The notes beneath the pieces were generated by a model, which saw only the letters and a program-made list of their open reading frames with translations, was not told the DNA's origin and searched no databases. From Trifolium pratense (lineage: Eukaryota; Streptophyta; Magnoliopsida; Fabales; Fabaceae): a stretch of 64,000 nucleotides of DNA. Position 1 is the first letter of the stretch, and the number at the start of each line of letters is the position of its first letter. Below are positions 13,581-26,352 of the stretch, in pieces. The DNA is taken from NCBI RefSeq assembly GCF_020283565.1, contig NC_060063.1:3060563-3124562 (forward strand), in the 5' to 3' direction. The translations under genes were made by a program, and so were the position numbers.

Positions 13581-16500
13581 AAGTGTAACTTCATGCATGT
13601 TGTAAACTTTCACGAAAATAACTCAAAAAGTTTGAAAAATGAGGGATATAGTTGTAAGTTTTGAAAACTAATATGCACACATCAAAATTTTTAAAAATAT
13701 ATTGATGCAAGTTTGAAAACGTTAAAAAATTGAGCAACATATCATAAAACTTGAAAAAGATTTTAAGTTCTAACTCGAAAATCAAATCGTGGTAAGTAAC
13801 CAAAAAAGTTTTGATTTCTTATGTTTTAAGTGATATTGGAAATTCTCAAAAAAATTTAATTGAAATTGGTATAATTGACTGAAAATGCAAGAAGTTACAC
13901 GGTGTTCACTCATATACTATCCATAATGCCTAACCGCAAAAAAGTTTCATTTCTATAGTTTTAAGTGACATTGAAAATACATAACCTCGTTTTCTTAAAT
14001 AAAATGCTTATAATTGACGGAAAATCCATTAAAGGGACATACAAAATATAAACGTTGAAAAGTTTGATACACAAAGGTGGACTTATAAAATATGAACTTT
14101 GAAAATTTTATACACAAAGGTTACCACCTCAAAATGTTTCAATAAAAAAAGACTATTTTAAGTCTAAAGTTTTGAACTTTTAAATATTTGAATCAAAATT
14201 CTAACAAACACAAAAATTTTCTCCTATTTCTAAATATTAAAACTCTTAAAAATAAATGCTTATAGGTAATATATGTATGAATAAAATGTAACTTCATGCA
14301 TGTTGTAAACTTTCACGAAAATAACTCAAAAAGTTTTAAAAATGAGAGATCTAGTTGGAAGTTTTGAAATCTATTACGCACACATCTAATTTTTTATAAA
14401 TATATTGACGCAAGTTTGAAAACGGGAAAAAATTGAGCAACATATCATAAAACTAGAAAAAGATTTTAAGTTCTAACTCGAAATTAAAATTGAGGTAAGT
14501 TACCAAAAAAGTTTTGATTTCTTATGTTTTAAGTGATATTGGAAATTCTCAAAAAAATTTAATTGAAATTTGTATAATTGACTGAAAATGCAAGAAGTTA
14601 CACGGTGTTCACTCATATACTATCCATAATGCCTAACCGCAAAAAAGTTTCATTTCTATAGTTTTAAGTGACATTGAAAATACATAACCTCGTTTTCTTA
14701 AATAAAATGCTTATAATTGACGGAAAATCCATTAAAGGGACATATAAAATATAAACGTTGAAAAGTTTGATACACAAAGGTGGACTTATAAAATATGAAC
14801 TTTGAAAATTTTATACACAAAGGTTACCACCTCAAAATGTTTCAATAAAAAAAAACTATTTTAAGTCTATAGTTTTGAACTTTTAAATATTTGAATCAAA
14901 ATTCTAACAAACACAAAAATTTTCTCCTATTTCTAAATATTAAAACTCTTAAAAATAAATGCTTATAGGTAATATATGTATGAATAAAGTGTAACTTCAT
15001 GCATGTTGTAAACTTTCACGAAAATAACTCAAAAAGTTTGAAAAATGAGGGATATAGTTGTAAGTTTTGAAAACTAATATGCACACATCAAAATTTTTAA
15101 AAATATATTGATGCAAGTTTGAAAACGTTAAAAAATTGAGCAACATATCATAAAACTTGAAAAAGATTTTAAGTTCTAACTCGAAAATCAAATCGTGGTA
15201 AGTAACCAAAAAAGTTTTGATTTCTTATGTTTTAAGTGATATTGGAAATTCTCAAAAAAATTTAATTGAAATTGGTATAATTGACTGAAAATGCAAGAAG
15301 TTACACGGTGTTCACTCATATACTATCCATAATGCCTAACCGCAAAAAAGTTTCATTTCTATAGTTTTAAGTGACATTGAAAATACATAACCTCGTTTTC
15401 TTAAATAAAATGCTTATAATTGACGGAAAATCCATTAAAGGGACATATAAAATATAAACGTTGAAAAGTTTGATACACAAAGGTGGACTTATAAAATATG
15501 AACTTTGAAAATTTTATACACAAAGGTTACCACCTCAAAATGTTTCAATAAAAAAAAACTATTTTAAGTCTATAGTTTTGAACTTTTAAATATTTGAATC
15601 AAAATTCTAACAAACACAAAAATTTTCGCCTATTTCTAAATATTAAAACTCTAAAAAATAAATGCTTATAGGTAATATATGTATGAATAAAGTGTAACTT
15701 CATGCATGTTGTAAACTTTCACGAAAATAACTCAAAAAGTTTTAAAAATGAGGGATCTAGTTGGAAGTTTTGAAATCTATTACGCACACATCTAATTTTT
15801 TAAAATCATATTGATGCAAATTTGAAAACGGGAAAAAATTGAGCAACATATCATAAAACTAGAAAAAGATTTTAAGTTCTAACTTGAAATTTAAATTGTG
15901 GTAAGTTACCAAAAAAGTTTTGATTTCTTATGTTTTAAGTGATATTGGAAATTCTCAAAAAAATTTAATTGAAATTGGTATAATTGACTGAAAATGCAAG
16001 AAGTTACACGGTGTTCACTCATATACTATCCATAATGCCTAACCGCAAAAAAGTTTCATTTCTATAGCTTTAAGTGACATTGAAAATACATAACCTCGTT
16101 TTCTTAAATAAAATGCTTATAATTGACGGAAAATCCATTAAAGGGACATATAAAATATAAACGTTGAAAAATTGAAACACAAAGGTGGACATATAAAATA
16201 TGAACTTTGAAAATTTTAAACACAAAGGTTACCAACTCAAAATGTTTCGATAAAAAGACTATTTTAAGTCTAAAGTTTTGAACTTTTAAAGATTTGAATC
16301 AAAATTCTAACAAACACAAAATTTTTCTCCTATTTCTAAATATTAAAACTCTTAAAAATAAATGCTTATAGGTAATATATGTATGAATAAAGTGTAACTT
16401 CATGCATGTTGTAAACTTTCACGAAAATAACTCAAAAAGTTTGAAAAATGAGGGATATAGTTGTAAGTTTTGAAAACTAATATGCACACATCAAAATTTT

Positions 16501-17790
16501 TAAAAATATATTGATGCAAGTTTGAAAACGTTAAAAAATTGAGCAACATATCATAAAACTTGAAAAAGATTTTAAGTTCTAACTCGAAAATCAAATCGTG
16601 GTAAGTAACCAAAAAAGTTTTGATTTCTTATGTTTTAAGTGATATTGGAAATTCTCAAAAAAATTTAATTGAAATTGGTATAATTGACTGAAAATGCAAG
16701 AAGTTACACGGTGTTCACTCATATACTATCCATAATGCCTAACCGCAAAAAAGTTTCATTTCTATAGTTTTAAGTGACATTGAAAATACATAACCTCGTT
16801 TTCTTAAATAAAATGCTTATAATTGACGGAAAATCCATTAAAGGGACATATAAAATATAAACGTTGAAAAGTTTGATACACAAAGGTGGACTTATAAAAT
16901 ATGAACTTTGAAAATTTTATACACAAAGGTTACCACCTCAAAATGTTTCAATAAAAAAAGACTATTTTAAATCTAAAGTTTTGAACTTTTAAATATTTGA
17001 ATCAAAATTCTAACAAACACAAAAATTTTCGCCTATTTCTAAATATTAAAACTCTAAAAAATAAATGCTTATAGGTAATATATGTATGAATAAAGTGTAA
17101 CTTCATGCATGTTGTAAACTTTCACGAAAATAACTCAAAAAGTTTTAAAAATGAGGGATCTAGTTGGAAGTTTTGAAATCTATTACGCACACATCTAATT
17201 TTTTAAAATCATATTGATGCAAATTTGAAAACGGGAAAAAATTGAGCAACATATCATAAAACTAGAAAAAGATTTTAAGTTCTAACTTGAAATTTAAATT
17301 GTGGTAAGTTACCAAAAAAGTTTTGATTTCTTATGTTTTAAGTGATATTGGAAATTCTCAAAAAAATTTAATTGAAATTGGTATAATTGACTGAAAATGC
17401 AAGAAGTTACACGGTGTTCACTCATATACTATCCATAATGCCTAACCGCAAAAAAGTTTCATTTCTATAGCTTTAAGTGACATTGAAAATACATAACCTC
17501 GTTTTCTTAAATAAAATGCTTATAATTGACGGAAAATCCATTAAAGGGACATATAAAATATAAACGTTGAAAAATTGAAACACAAAGGTGGACATATAAA
17601 ATATGAACTTTGAAAATTTTAAACACAAAGGTTACCAACTCAAAATGTTTCGATAAAAAGACTATTTTAAGTCTAAAGTTTTGAACTTTTAAAGATTTGA
17701 AACCAAATTCGTACAAACACAAAAATTTTCATCTATTTCTAAATATTAAAACTCTCAAATAAATGCTTATAGGTAGTATGTGAATGAATA
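13580..17790. repeat. Higher-order repeat C: about 1,405-bp dimer, about three copies
   Basis: From about 13.6 kb the array alternates two monomer types with a 1,403-1,406-bp step. One type carries an antisense open frame starting MVTYHDLIFELELK (13591-13803, 14997-15209, 16400-16612). The other carries ttcgcctatttct (near 15,618 and 17,025) and ctaattttttaaaatcat. Beyond 17.8 kb the order becomes irregular and divergence rises. Confidence 0.75.
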
Positions 17791-20700
17791 AAGTGTAACT
17801 TCATGCATGTTGTAAACTTTCACGAAAATAACTCAAAATATTTGAAAAATGAGGGATATAGTTGGAAGTTTTGAAAACTAATATGCACACATCAAAATTT
17901 TTAAAAATATATTGATGCAAGTTTGAAAACGTTAAAAAATTTAGCAACTTATCATAAAACTTGAAAAAGATTTTAAGTTCTAACTCGAAATTCAAATCGT
18001 GGTAAGTAACCAAAAAAGTTTTGATTTCTTATGTTTTAAGTGATATTGGAAATTCTCAAAAAAATTTAATTGAAATTGGTATAATTGACTGAAAATGCAA
18101 GAAGTTACACGGTGTTCACTCATATACTATCCATAATGCCTAACCGCAAAAAAGTTTCATTTCTATAGTTTTAAGTGACATTGAAAATACATAACCTCGT
18201 TTTCTTAAATAAAATGCTTATAATTGACGGAAAATCCATTAAAGGGACATATAAAATATAAACGTTGAAAAGTTTGATACACAAAGGTGGACTTATAAAA
18301 TATGAACTTTGAAAATTTTATACACAAAGGTTACCACCTCAAAATGTTTCAATAAAAAAAAAACTATTTTAAGTCTATACTTTTGAACTTTTAAATATTT
18401 GAATCAAAATTCTAACAAACACAAAAATTTTCTCCTATTTCTATATATTAAAACTCTAAAAAATAAATGCTTATAGGTAATATATGTATGAATAAAGTGT
18501 AACTTCATGCATGTTGTAAACTTTCACGAAAATAACTCAAAAAGTTTTAAAAATGAGGGATCTAGTTGGAAGTTTTGAAATCTATTACGCACACATCTAA
18601 TTTTTTAAAATCATATTGATGCAAATTTGAAAACGGGAAAAAATTGAGCAACATATCATAAAACTAGAAAAAGATTTTAAGTTCTAACTTGAAATTTAAA
18701 TTGTGGTAAGTTACCAAAAAAGTTTTGATTTCTTATGTTTTAAGTGATATTGGAAATTCAAAAAAACAATTAATTGAAATTGGTATAATTGACCGAAAAT
18801 GCAAGAAGTTACACGGTGTTCCCTCATATACTACCCAAAATCCCTAACCTCAAAAAAGTTTCATTCCTATAGTTTTAAGTGACATTGGAAATTAATAACC
18901 TCGTTTTCTTAAATAAAATGCTTATAATGGGCGGAAAATCCATTAAAGGGACATATAAAATATAAACGTTGAAAAATTGAAACACAAAGGTGGACATAAA
19001 AAATATGAACTTTGAAAATTTTAACACAAAGGTTACCAACTCAAAATGTTTCGATAAAAAAAGACTATTTTAAATCTAAAGTTTTGAACTTTTAAAGATT
19101 TGAAACCAAATTCGTACAAACACAAAAACTTTCATCTATTTCTAAATATTAAAACTCTCAAATAAATGCTTATTGGTAGTATGTGAATGAATAAAGTGTA
19201 ACTTCATGCATGTTGTAAACTTTCACGAAAATAACTCAAAATTTTTGAAAAATAAGGGATATAGTTGTATGTTTTGAAATATAATAAGCACACATCAAAA
19301 ATCTTAAAAATATATTGACGCAAGTTTGAAAACATTAAAAAATTTAGCAACATATCATAAAACTTGAAAAAAAATTTAAGTTCTAACTCGAAATTAAAAT
19401 TGAGGTAAGTAACCAAAAAAGTTTTGATTTCTTATGTTTTAAGTGATATTGGAAATTCTCAAAAAATTTTTATAGAAATTGGTATAATTGACCGAAAATG
19501 CAAGAAGTTACATGGTGTTCATTCATATACTATCCATAATGCCTAACCTCAAAAAAGTTTCATTTCTATAGTTTTAAGTGACATTGAAAATTCATAACCT
19601 CGTTTTCTTAAATAAAATGCTTATAATTGACGGAAAATCCATTAAAGGGACATATAAAATATAAACGTTGAAAAGTTTGATATACAAAGGTGGACATATA
19701 AAATATGAACTTTGAAAATTTTATACACAAAGGTTACCAACTCAAAATGTTTCGATAAAAAAAGACTATTTTAAATCTAAAGTTTTGAACTTTTAAAGAT
19801 TTGAAACCAAATTCGTACAAACACAAAAATTTTCATCTATTTCTAAATATTAAAACTCTCAAATAAATGCTTATAGGTAGTATGTGAATGAATAAAGTGT
19901 AACTTCATGCATGTAGTAAACTTTCACGAAAATCACTCAAAATTTTTGAAAAATAAGGGATATAGTTGTATGTTTTGAAAAATAATAAGCACACATCAAA
20001 AATCTTAAAAATATCAAGTTTGAAAACGTTAAAAAATTTAGCAACATATCATAAAACTTGAAAAAAAATTTAAGTTCTAACTCGAAATTAAAATTGAGGT
20101 AAGTAACCAAAAAAGTTTTGATTTCTTATGTTTTAAGTGATATTTGAAATTCTCAAATTTTTTTTATAGAAATTGGTATAATTGACCGAAAATGCAAGAA
20201 GTTACACGGTGTTCATTCATATAATATCCATAATGCCTAACCTCAAAAAAGTTTCATTTCTATAGTTTTAAGTGACATTGAAAATTCATAACCACCTTAA
20301 AATGTTTCGATAAAAAAGACTATTTTAAATCTAAAGTTTTGAACTTTTAAATATTTGAATCAAAATTCTAACAAACACAAAAATTTTCTTCTATTTCTAA
20401 ATATTAAAACTCTCAAAAATAAATGCTTATAGGTAGTATAAGAATGAATAAAGTGTAACTTCATGCATGTTGTAAACTTTCACGAAAATAACTCAAATTT
20501 TTTGAAAAATGAGTGATATAGTTGTATGTTTTGAAAAGTAATATGCACACATCAAAAATTTTAAAAATATATTGACGCAAGTTTGAAAACGTCAAAAAAT
20601 TTAGCAACATATCATAAAACTTGAAAAAGATTTTAAGTTCTAACTCGAAATTCAAATCGTGGTAAGTAACCAAAAAAGTTTTGATTTCTTATGTTTTAAG

Positions 20701-22199
20701 TGATATTGGAAATTCTCAAAAAAATTTAATTGAAATTGGTATAATTGACTGAAAATGCAAGAAGTTACACGGTGTTCACTCATATACTATCCATAATGCC
20801 TAACCGCAAAAAAGTTTCATTTCTATAGTTTTAAGTGACATTGAAAATTCATAACCTCGTTTTCTTAAATAAAATGCTTATAATTGACGGAAAATCCATT
20901 AAAGGGACATATAAAATATAAACGTTGAAAAGTTTGATACACAAAGGTGGACTTATAAAATATGAACTTTGAAAATTTTATACACAAAGGTTACCACCTC
21001 AAAATGTTTCAATAAAAAAAGACTATTTTAAGTCTAAAGTTTTGAACTTTTAAATATTTGAATCAAAATTCTAACACAAAAATTTTCTTCTATTTCTAAA
21101 TATTAAAACTCTACAAAATAAATGCTTATAGGTAGTATATGAATGAATAAATTGTAACTTCATGCATGTTGTAAACTTTCAAGAAAATATCTCAAAATTT
21201 TTGAAAAATGAGGGATATAATTGTAAGTTTTGAAAAGTAATATGCACACATCAAAATTTTTAAAAATATATCGACGCAAGTTTGAAAACGTTAATAAATT
21301 TAGCAACATTTCATAAAACTTGAAAAAGATTTTAAGTTCTAACTCGAAATTCAAATTGTGGAAAGTAACGAAAAAAGTTTTGATTTCTTATGTTTTAAGT
21401 GATATTAGAAAGTCTTAAAAAAATTTAATTGAAATTGGTATAATTGACAGAAAATGCAAGAAGTTACACGGTGTTCACTCATATACTATCCATAATGCCT
21501 AACCTCAAAAAAGTTTCATTTCTATAGTTTTAAGTGACATTGGAAATTAATAACCACGTTTTCTTAAATAAAATGCTTATAATTGACGGAAAATCCATTA
21601 AAGGGACATATAAAATATAAACGTTGAAAAGTTTGATACACAAAGGTGGACATATAAAATATGAACTTTGAAAAATTTTTACACAAAGGTTACCACCTCA
21701 AAATGTTTCGATAAAAAAAAGACTATTTTAAGTCTAAAGTTTTGAACTTTTAAATATTTGAATCAAAATTCTAACAAACACAAAATGTTTCTTCTATTTT
21801 TAAATATTAAAACTCTCAAAAATAAATGCTTATAGGTAGTATATGAATGAATAAAGTGTAACTTCGTGCATAATGTAAAACTTTTACGAAAATAACTCAA
21901 ATTGTTTGAAAAATGAGGGATCTGGTTGGAAGTTTTGAAATTTATTACCCACACATCTAATTTTTTAAAAATATATTTATGCAAATTTGAAAACGGGAAA
22001 AAATTGAGCAACATATCATAAAACTTGAAAAAGATTTTAAGTTCTAACTTGAAATTCAAATTGTGGAAAGTAACCAAAAAAGTTTTGATTTCTTATGTTT
22101 TAAGTGATATTGGAAATTCTCAAAAAAAATTAATTGAAATTGGTATAATTGACCGAAAATCCAAGAAGTTACACAGTGTTCACTCATATACTACCCATA

Positions 22200-23040
22200 A
22201 TCCCTAACCTCAAAATAGTTTCATTTCTATAGTTTTAAATGATATTGAAAATTGTCAAAAAAAAAAAAAAAAAAAAGTGATATTGAAAATTCCTAACCAC
22301 GTTTTCTTATATAAAATTGGTATAATTGACCGAAAATCCATTAAAGGGACATATAAAATATAAACGTTGAAAAGTTCGATACACAAAGGTTGACATATAA
22401 AATATGAACTTTGAAAATTTTATACACAAAGGTTACCACCTCAAAATGTTTCGATAAAAAAAAACTCTTTTAAATCCAAAGTTTTGAACTTTTAAAGATT
22501 TCATGAATCCAAATATTTTCAAACTTAAAATTTTGCTACTATTTCTAGATATTAAAACTCAAAAATAAATGCTTATAGGTTGTATATGAATGAATAAAGT
22601 GTAACTTCATGCATGTTGTAAACTTTCACGAAAATAACTCAAATTTTTTAAAATGAGGGATCTAGTTGTAAGTTTTGAAAACTAATATGCACACATCTAA
22701 TTTTTAAAAATATATTGATGCAAATTTGAAAAACATGAAAAAATTTAGCAACATATAAAATTTGAAAAAGATTTTAAGTTCTAACTCAAAATTCAAATTG
22801 TGGTAAGTAACCAAAAATCTTTTAAGAAAATAGATACTTATGGGTAGTATTTGAATGAACACCACATAACTTCATGCATGTCACAAAACTTTTACGAAAC
22901 TCGCTGAAAATTTAGGGATCTAATTGTAATTTTTGAAAAATAATAAGCACATATCCAATTTCTAAAAATTTATTGGTACAAATTTTGAAAGATAAAAAAA
23001 TAGAGCAACGGGTTATAATATTTGAAAAAAGATTATAAGG
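22200..23040. repeat. Decayed right edge of the satellite array
   Basis: The last monomers are the most divergent. A run of about 21 A residues near 22,259 interrupts a monomer and is followed by a second copy of the gatattgaaaatt block. The final recognisable unit has its anchor changed to cataacttcatgcatgtcac (near 22,864). Similarity fades by about 23,040. Edge decay of this kind is usual where homogenisation no longer reaches. Confidence 0.8.
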
Positions 23041-23369
23041 TTTAAGATATACTACAATGCATCGATGAATGGCTAACATCTTGGAACTGATTAAGCGGGG
23101 AAAGTAACATTGGGGGTAAAACAAAGAGTAGAACACCCTTGTGATCAACAACAGATATTATCATTATCGGTTTAAAATGTAATTTTTTTGAAAAGAACAT
23201 ATTTTGAATTAGTTAAATTTTCTCAATGCAGAAATGATACTCATAAATAAATGATACTTATAAAGATAATCCATTATGGTTTCTAATTTCTATTTTGCAA
23301 ATAACAATTTATCAAGAGGCATATGAACTTACAAACAAAAAGCAAAATTAATCAAGGAAAGGAATACTG

Positions 23370-23520
23370 ACCGAGAGAAGGTCCACTCCTTCAGGTGCCA
23401 ATGAGAGCACGGCCCTTGCCAAGTTCTGAGGCTCCCACCTTGGGTAGACATGCCAATCACGCAGAGAGCTAACTCTTGGCCATTCCTGCTGTCAGATTCC
23501 CCAAAAGCCTTGAAAACTGA
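23370..23520 (-). other. Exon-like segment downstream of the small membrane-protein gene, unidentified
   Basis: On the minus strand a GC-richer block stands out from AT-rich surroundings. It is preceded by a TTTCAG acceptor-like site (about 23,520) and followed by CTCTCG/GTCAGT (about 23,370). One reading frame gives a protein-like stretch with residues RDWHVYPRWEPQNLARAV; another frame is open from 23,329 to 23,586. A donor-like CAG/GTTTGT lies just after the stop of the upstream gene (about 23,746), so this could be a 3'-untranslated or alternative last exon. It could also be an exon captured from another gene. I do not recognise the protein. Confidence 0.35.
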
Positions 23521-23750
23521 AATTAGTAAATAAGAATCAAACACCACGGTTGAGTTGAGAGTGAGAAAAAAGCATGAGAATGGCAATAAAAATGTGACAA
23601 ACTTATAAATACCGAACCAATATTAACACAAAACAGTTTGAAACAATGAAATAATGATATTAAACAATCTTTTCTATTAGTTTTATTATGTATTGCAGAA
23701 CATGATATTAAAAATTCAAGTTTCATTTTAAAATTGTAACAAACCTGAAA

Positions 23751-25206
23751 TTATTTGGAATCTATGCCTGTAGAAAATGTTGCAATAACTATTGCTAGTA
23801 TTCCAATTGCTAGTATTCCAATAACAAAGCTCTGCCAACAGTCATTGTCACATGTCAACCAACATTTAAGACAGTAATGTTAGATCATGTATTTTAGTAC
23901 TTAAAGAAGGAAAAAAAACATATATAGCCTTCAAAAAGAATGTTCAATGTCAACAAAAGACAAAAGGAAAACATAGTTGAAGAACTCCGGTGTTAACAAG
24001 TTTACAACAGACATTCAATCATAGTTTACCATCTCATCACAAAGTATATGTTTGAAGCAATGTTGTCAAAATCGGACCGGTCTAGCCGATTCAACTGATT
24101 GAACTGTGAATCGGCTAGTCTCTTAGTTTGTTCAACAAGGGTAAGTTCACAGTTCTATAAAACTAGGTCCAATGGGTTGAGCTGCGGTCGACTCATCTGT
24201 ATTTTTGGGATAATTTTTTTTTTTTAATACTTATTTATTAGTCATTCGGTTCAACCAACAAAATTAAACAGATTTAATCAATTGAACCATATCTTGAATA
24301 TTTCAGTGGTTCGACGTACGGTCTGATTTTGACAACATTGATTTTAATAGATATATGTTAATCCTTTTCACATAATGTTTTGCGTATATCATTTGGACCT
24401 GTGGTCTGATTAAACTAGCTTGAGAAAAATATATTATCAAGCAATCAAAGGCTTAAATACATATACAAACACAAATATTTGTCGATTCAAAATGAGTTGA
24501 GCATAAAATAAGAAATCTTACAATGATGTTTTTCCAGTCTATTTTGGTTACGGTGCCTGTCTTCCTCATGCATTGATCTCCATCTGGTTCACTGCATACA
24601 CAACAAATATGTTCTGACATTCATATTCAATAGACATAAAGATCATAGAAGCAATAAATGAACAAAAAATTAAAATAAAAAATTCAAGACAAGGGTGCGT
24701 GTACATGTCTTTTGTGTTTTATATTGTGTTAAAATTTGAATCGGGCTAACTCAATCCTACTAAATGGGTTTATAAAGTGAGAAATAACTCTCATTTATAA
24801 ACTTATTTTAAGGTCATATTTTATTCAATGTGAGACTTTTAACATCCCCTCACGCTCCAGGACACGATATCTAGAGCGTGATCGAAATGAATTGATAGCA
24901 GGCCGTCTAGCCTATCTATGATGAACTTTGATACAATTTTAAAATTTAGGTTAGACTTAACTCAATGCTACAAAATCAACTTATAAAAGTTGTGTCCAAC
25001 TTATAAACTCATTTTCAAGTCCTATTGCATTCAATTGTAAAACTCTTAGCATACCGATTCCTTATGGGGAAAAGACTCTCAACACTAGAGGCAACATGCA
25101 TTGGAAAACAGCTCTATCAATTTAAAAGTGCAAAAGTATAGACAAATTTTTGTTAGCATTACCTTCTAAATGCACACCAACAAAGCAAGACAACATATAG
25201 TCCCAT
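23751..25206 (-). CDS. Small predicted membrane protein, 64 aa, three coding exons
   Basis: Coding exons on the complement are 25163-25206, 24522-24591 and 23751-23831. Each has GT-AG borders (donors GTAATG and GTAAGA; acceptors ATGCAG and GGCAG). The phases close exactly (44 + 70 + 81 = 195 nt). The product starts MGLYVVLLCWCAFRSEPDGD, has a polar middle with a Cys-Met-Arg-Lys stretch, and ends in a hydrophobic segment (about residues 39-58) followed by STGIDSK. This fits a short N-terminal hydrophobic segment plus one transmembrane helix. That helix contains a 15-bp tandem duplication encoding IGILA twice. Leader exons seem to lie at 25435-25526 and from 25803 upward (donor CATG/GTGAGT). 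A short upstream ATG frame precedes the chosen start, and joining the leader frame to the coding frame meets a stop, so translation should start at 25,206. Function unknown. Confidence 0.5.
24058..24340. mobile_element. MITE with inverted ends caatgttgtcaaaatcgg
   Basis: The segment begins caatgttgtcaaaatcggac and ends ggtctgattttgacaacatt, the inverted complement with few mismatches. It is about 283 bp with no coding capacity and lies in an intron of the small membrane-protein gene. The ends resemble hAT-type non-autonomous elements, but I could not find a clean target duplication. Confidence 0.6.
24690..25090. other. Intronic repeat remnant, LTR/TRIM-like
   Basis: Two related stretches (about 24,735-24,850 and 24,950-25,050) share blocks such as aactcaat, acttataaactcattt and tattcaatgtgag/tattcaattgtaa, ending before aacatcccct. 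Phrases like gtgagacttttaacatc are common in short legume LTR-type repeats. No open frame and no clear ends. Confidence 0.3.
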
Positions 25207-26190
25207 CAATCCTGGATGCCATCATTTACCTATTGAGAAAAAAAACATCATTAATGAGAAAGTAGTATAAGATGTACTAATACAATAGAAACAAAGCCGA
25301 AAACCTGCTCATAAACAGAGAACTAGAACCAAAACAAGATTCAAAACCAAACTCTCAAACAATGAAAAACTCACAAATCCAAAACAAGGAATGAAAGGTC
25401 ACACAAAAACCATGACAGAAGGCAAAGACATTACCTTGATGAAAATATTAGCAACAACACCACTCTTCCAAATCGGTTTTGTTATTAAGTGGAGTGAAAT
25501 TAACCACATACATCGCCCTTTGCAAGCTGTGTAACAGTTAAATTTTGAAATCAATCAATATCACAATAATCAAAACCTAAACCTAAAAATACAAAATTTC
25601 ATGATTTTGGAAAAACTAACCGTGATTAGGTTACTGAAATTGACGTAAATAGAGATTGTTGAGAGTTCAAATCCCTACAGATCCGAACAGAATCAACTTG
25701 ACCGACCTAATTGAATAGATCGCAAAGTTATAAATCGTTAGGGTTTGTACAAAATCTGTGAATAATAAAAATATGAGACGAAAGAAAAAGAGTGAAACTC
25801 ACCATGAGTATCGAAAGAGATGAAATGGTAATGATCAGACTGTTACAGTGAAGGTGGTTTCCGGCAGAGAGATGATCGGTTTAGTTTCCGGTAAAGAGGT
25901 AGTTCGGTTTAGGAATGTGAGAGTGTGGCGGTGGCAAAGGCATGTGTCCTTTTGATTGAAGTTGTTGGTCTTTATCTAACAAATGCCTAGTTGTATTTAT
26001 TGACATGGAAATGGAAAAAATCAGAATGCATGCAGAAAGGGTGTTTGGTTGTATACTCAAGAAGGAAAGTTTTGCATTGGATTCTCTAATTTCTGCAGCT
26101 TTTTTTTATTTTTGGTTTTTGTTATAAAAAAATAAATATTGAAAAATGTTAACGTCAAAAATTATACATTTGTATTATCTCCAATTTATT

Positions 26191-26352
26191 ATTATTTTTT
26201 ATTTTTTTAGTTGATAGACGAAAATCGAAATGACAAAATTATTGAAAACTCACACACACAAAACGTATTGACCGGGTGTTCGAACCCCGGACATGTCGTT
26301 CGACACTAGCAATTTGGGCATTTCTACCTGTTGAGCTAGGATTTGTGGGCTC
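26191..26352 (-). mobile_element. tRNA-derived SINE with 14-bp target duplication
   Basis: Read on the minus strand, the head has an A-box-like TAGCTCAACAGGTAG and a B box GGGGTTCGAACACCC, the internal RNA polymerase III promoter of tRNA-derived SINEs. The tail ends in an A-rich run (T-rich on the plus strand, about 26,191-26,210). Both sides carry atctccaatttatt (26177-26190 and 26353-26366), a 14-bp target-site duplication. Length is about 162 bp. The intact duplication suggests a fairly recent insertion. Confidence 0.85.

Larger units (their letters stand above)
1..22900. repeat. AT-rich satellite array, about 702-bp monomer, about 33 copies
   Basis: A head-to-tail tandem array fills the first third of the window. 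The anchor taacttcatgcatgttgt recurs near 283, 986, 1645, 2347, 3051, 3755, 4458, 5159 and so on to about 22,600, with a spacing of 699-705 bp. Exceptions are two short monomers: spacing 659 near 1645 (about 44 bp missing near 1,450) and 559 near 20,457 (about 142 bp missing at 20,290). Monomers are very AT-rich and hold no plausible gene. Each carries a weak internal duplication offset by about 138 bp (in monomer 2, the blocks starting near 1,202 and 1,338). The left end of the array lies outside the window. I do not recognise the family; its unit length differs from the roughly 170-180-bp legume centromeric satellites I know of. Confidence 0.97.

Noticed and set aside
17507..17722. 71-codon antisense open frame in the satellite
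   Set aside because: It exists only in one monomer phase created by a small deletion, has no conserved counterpart and is AT-driven.
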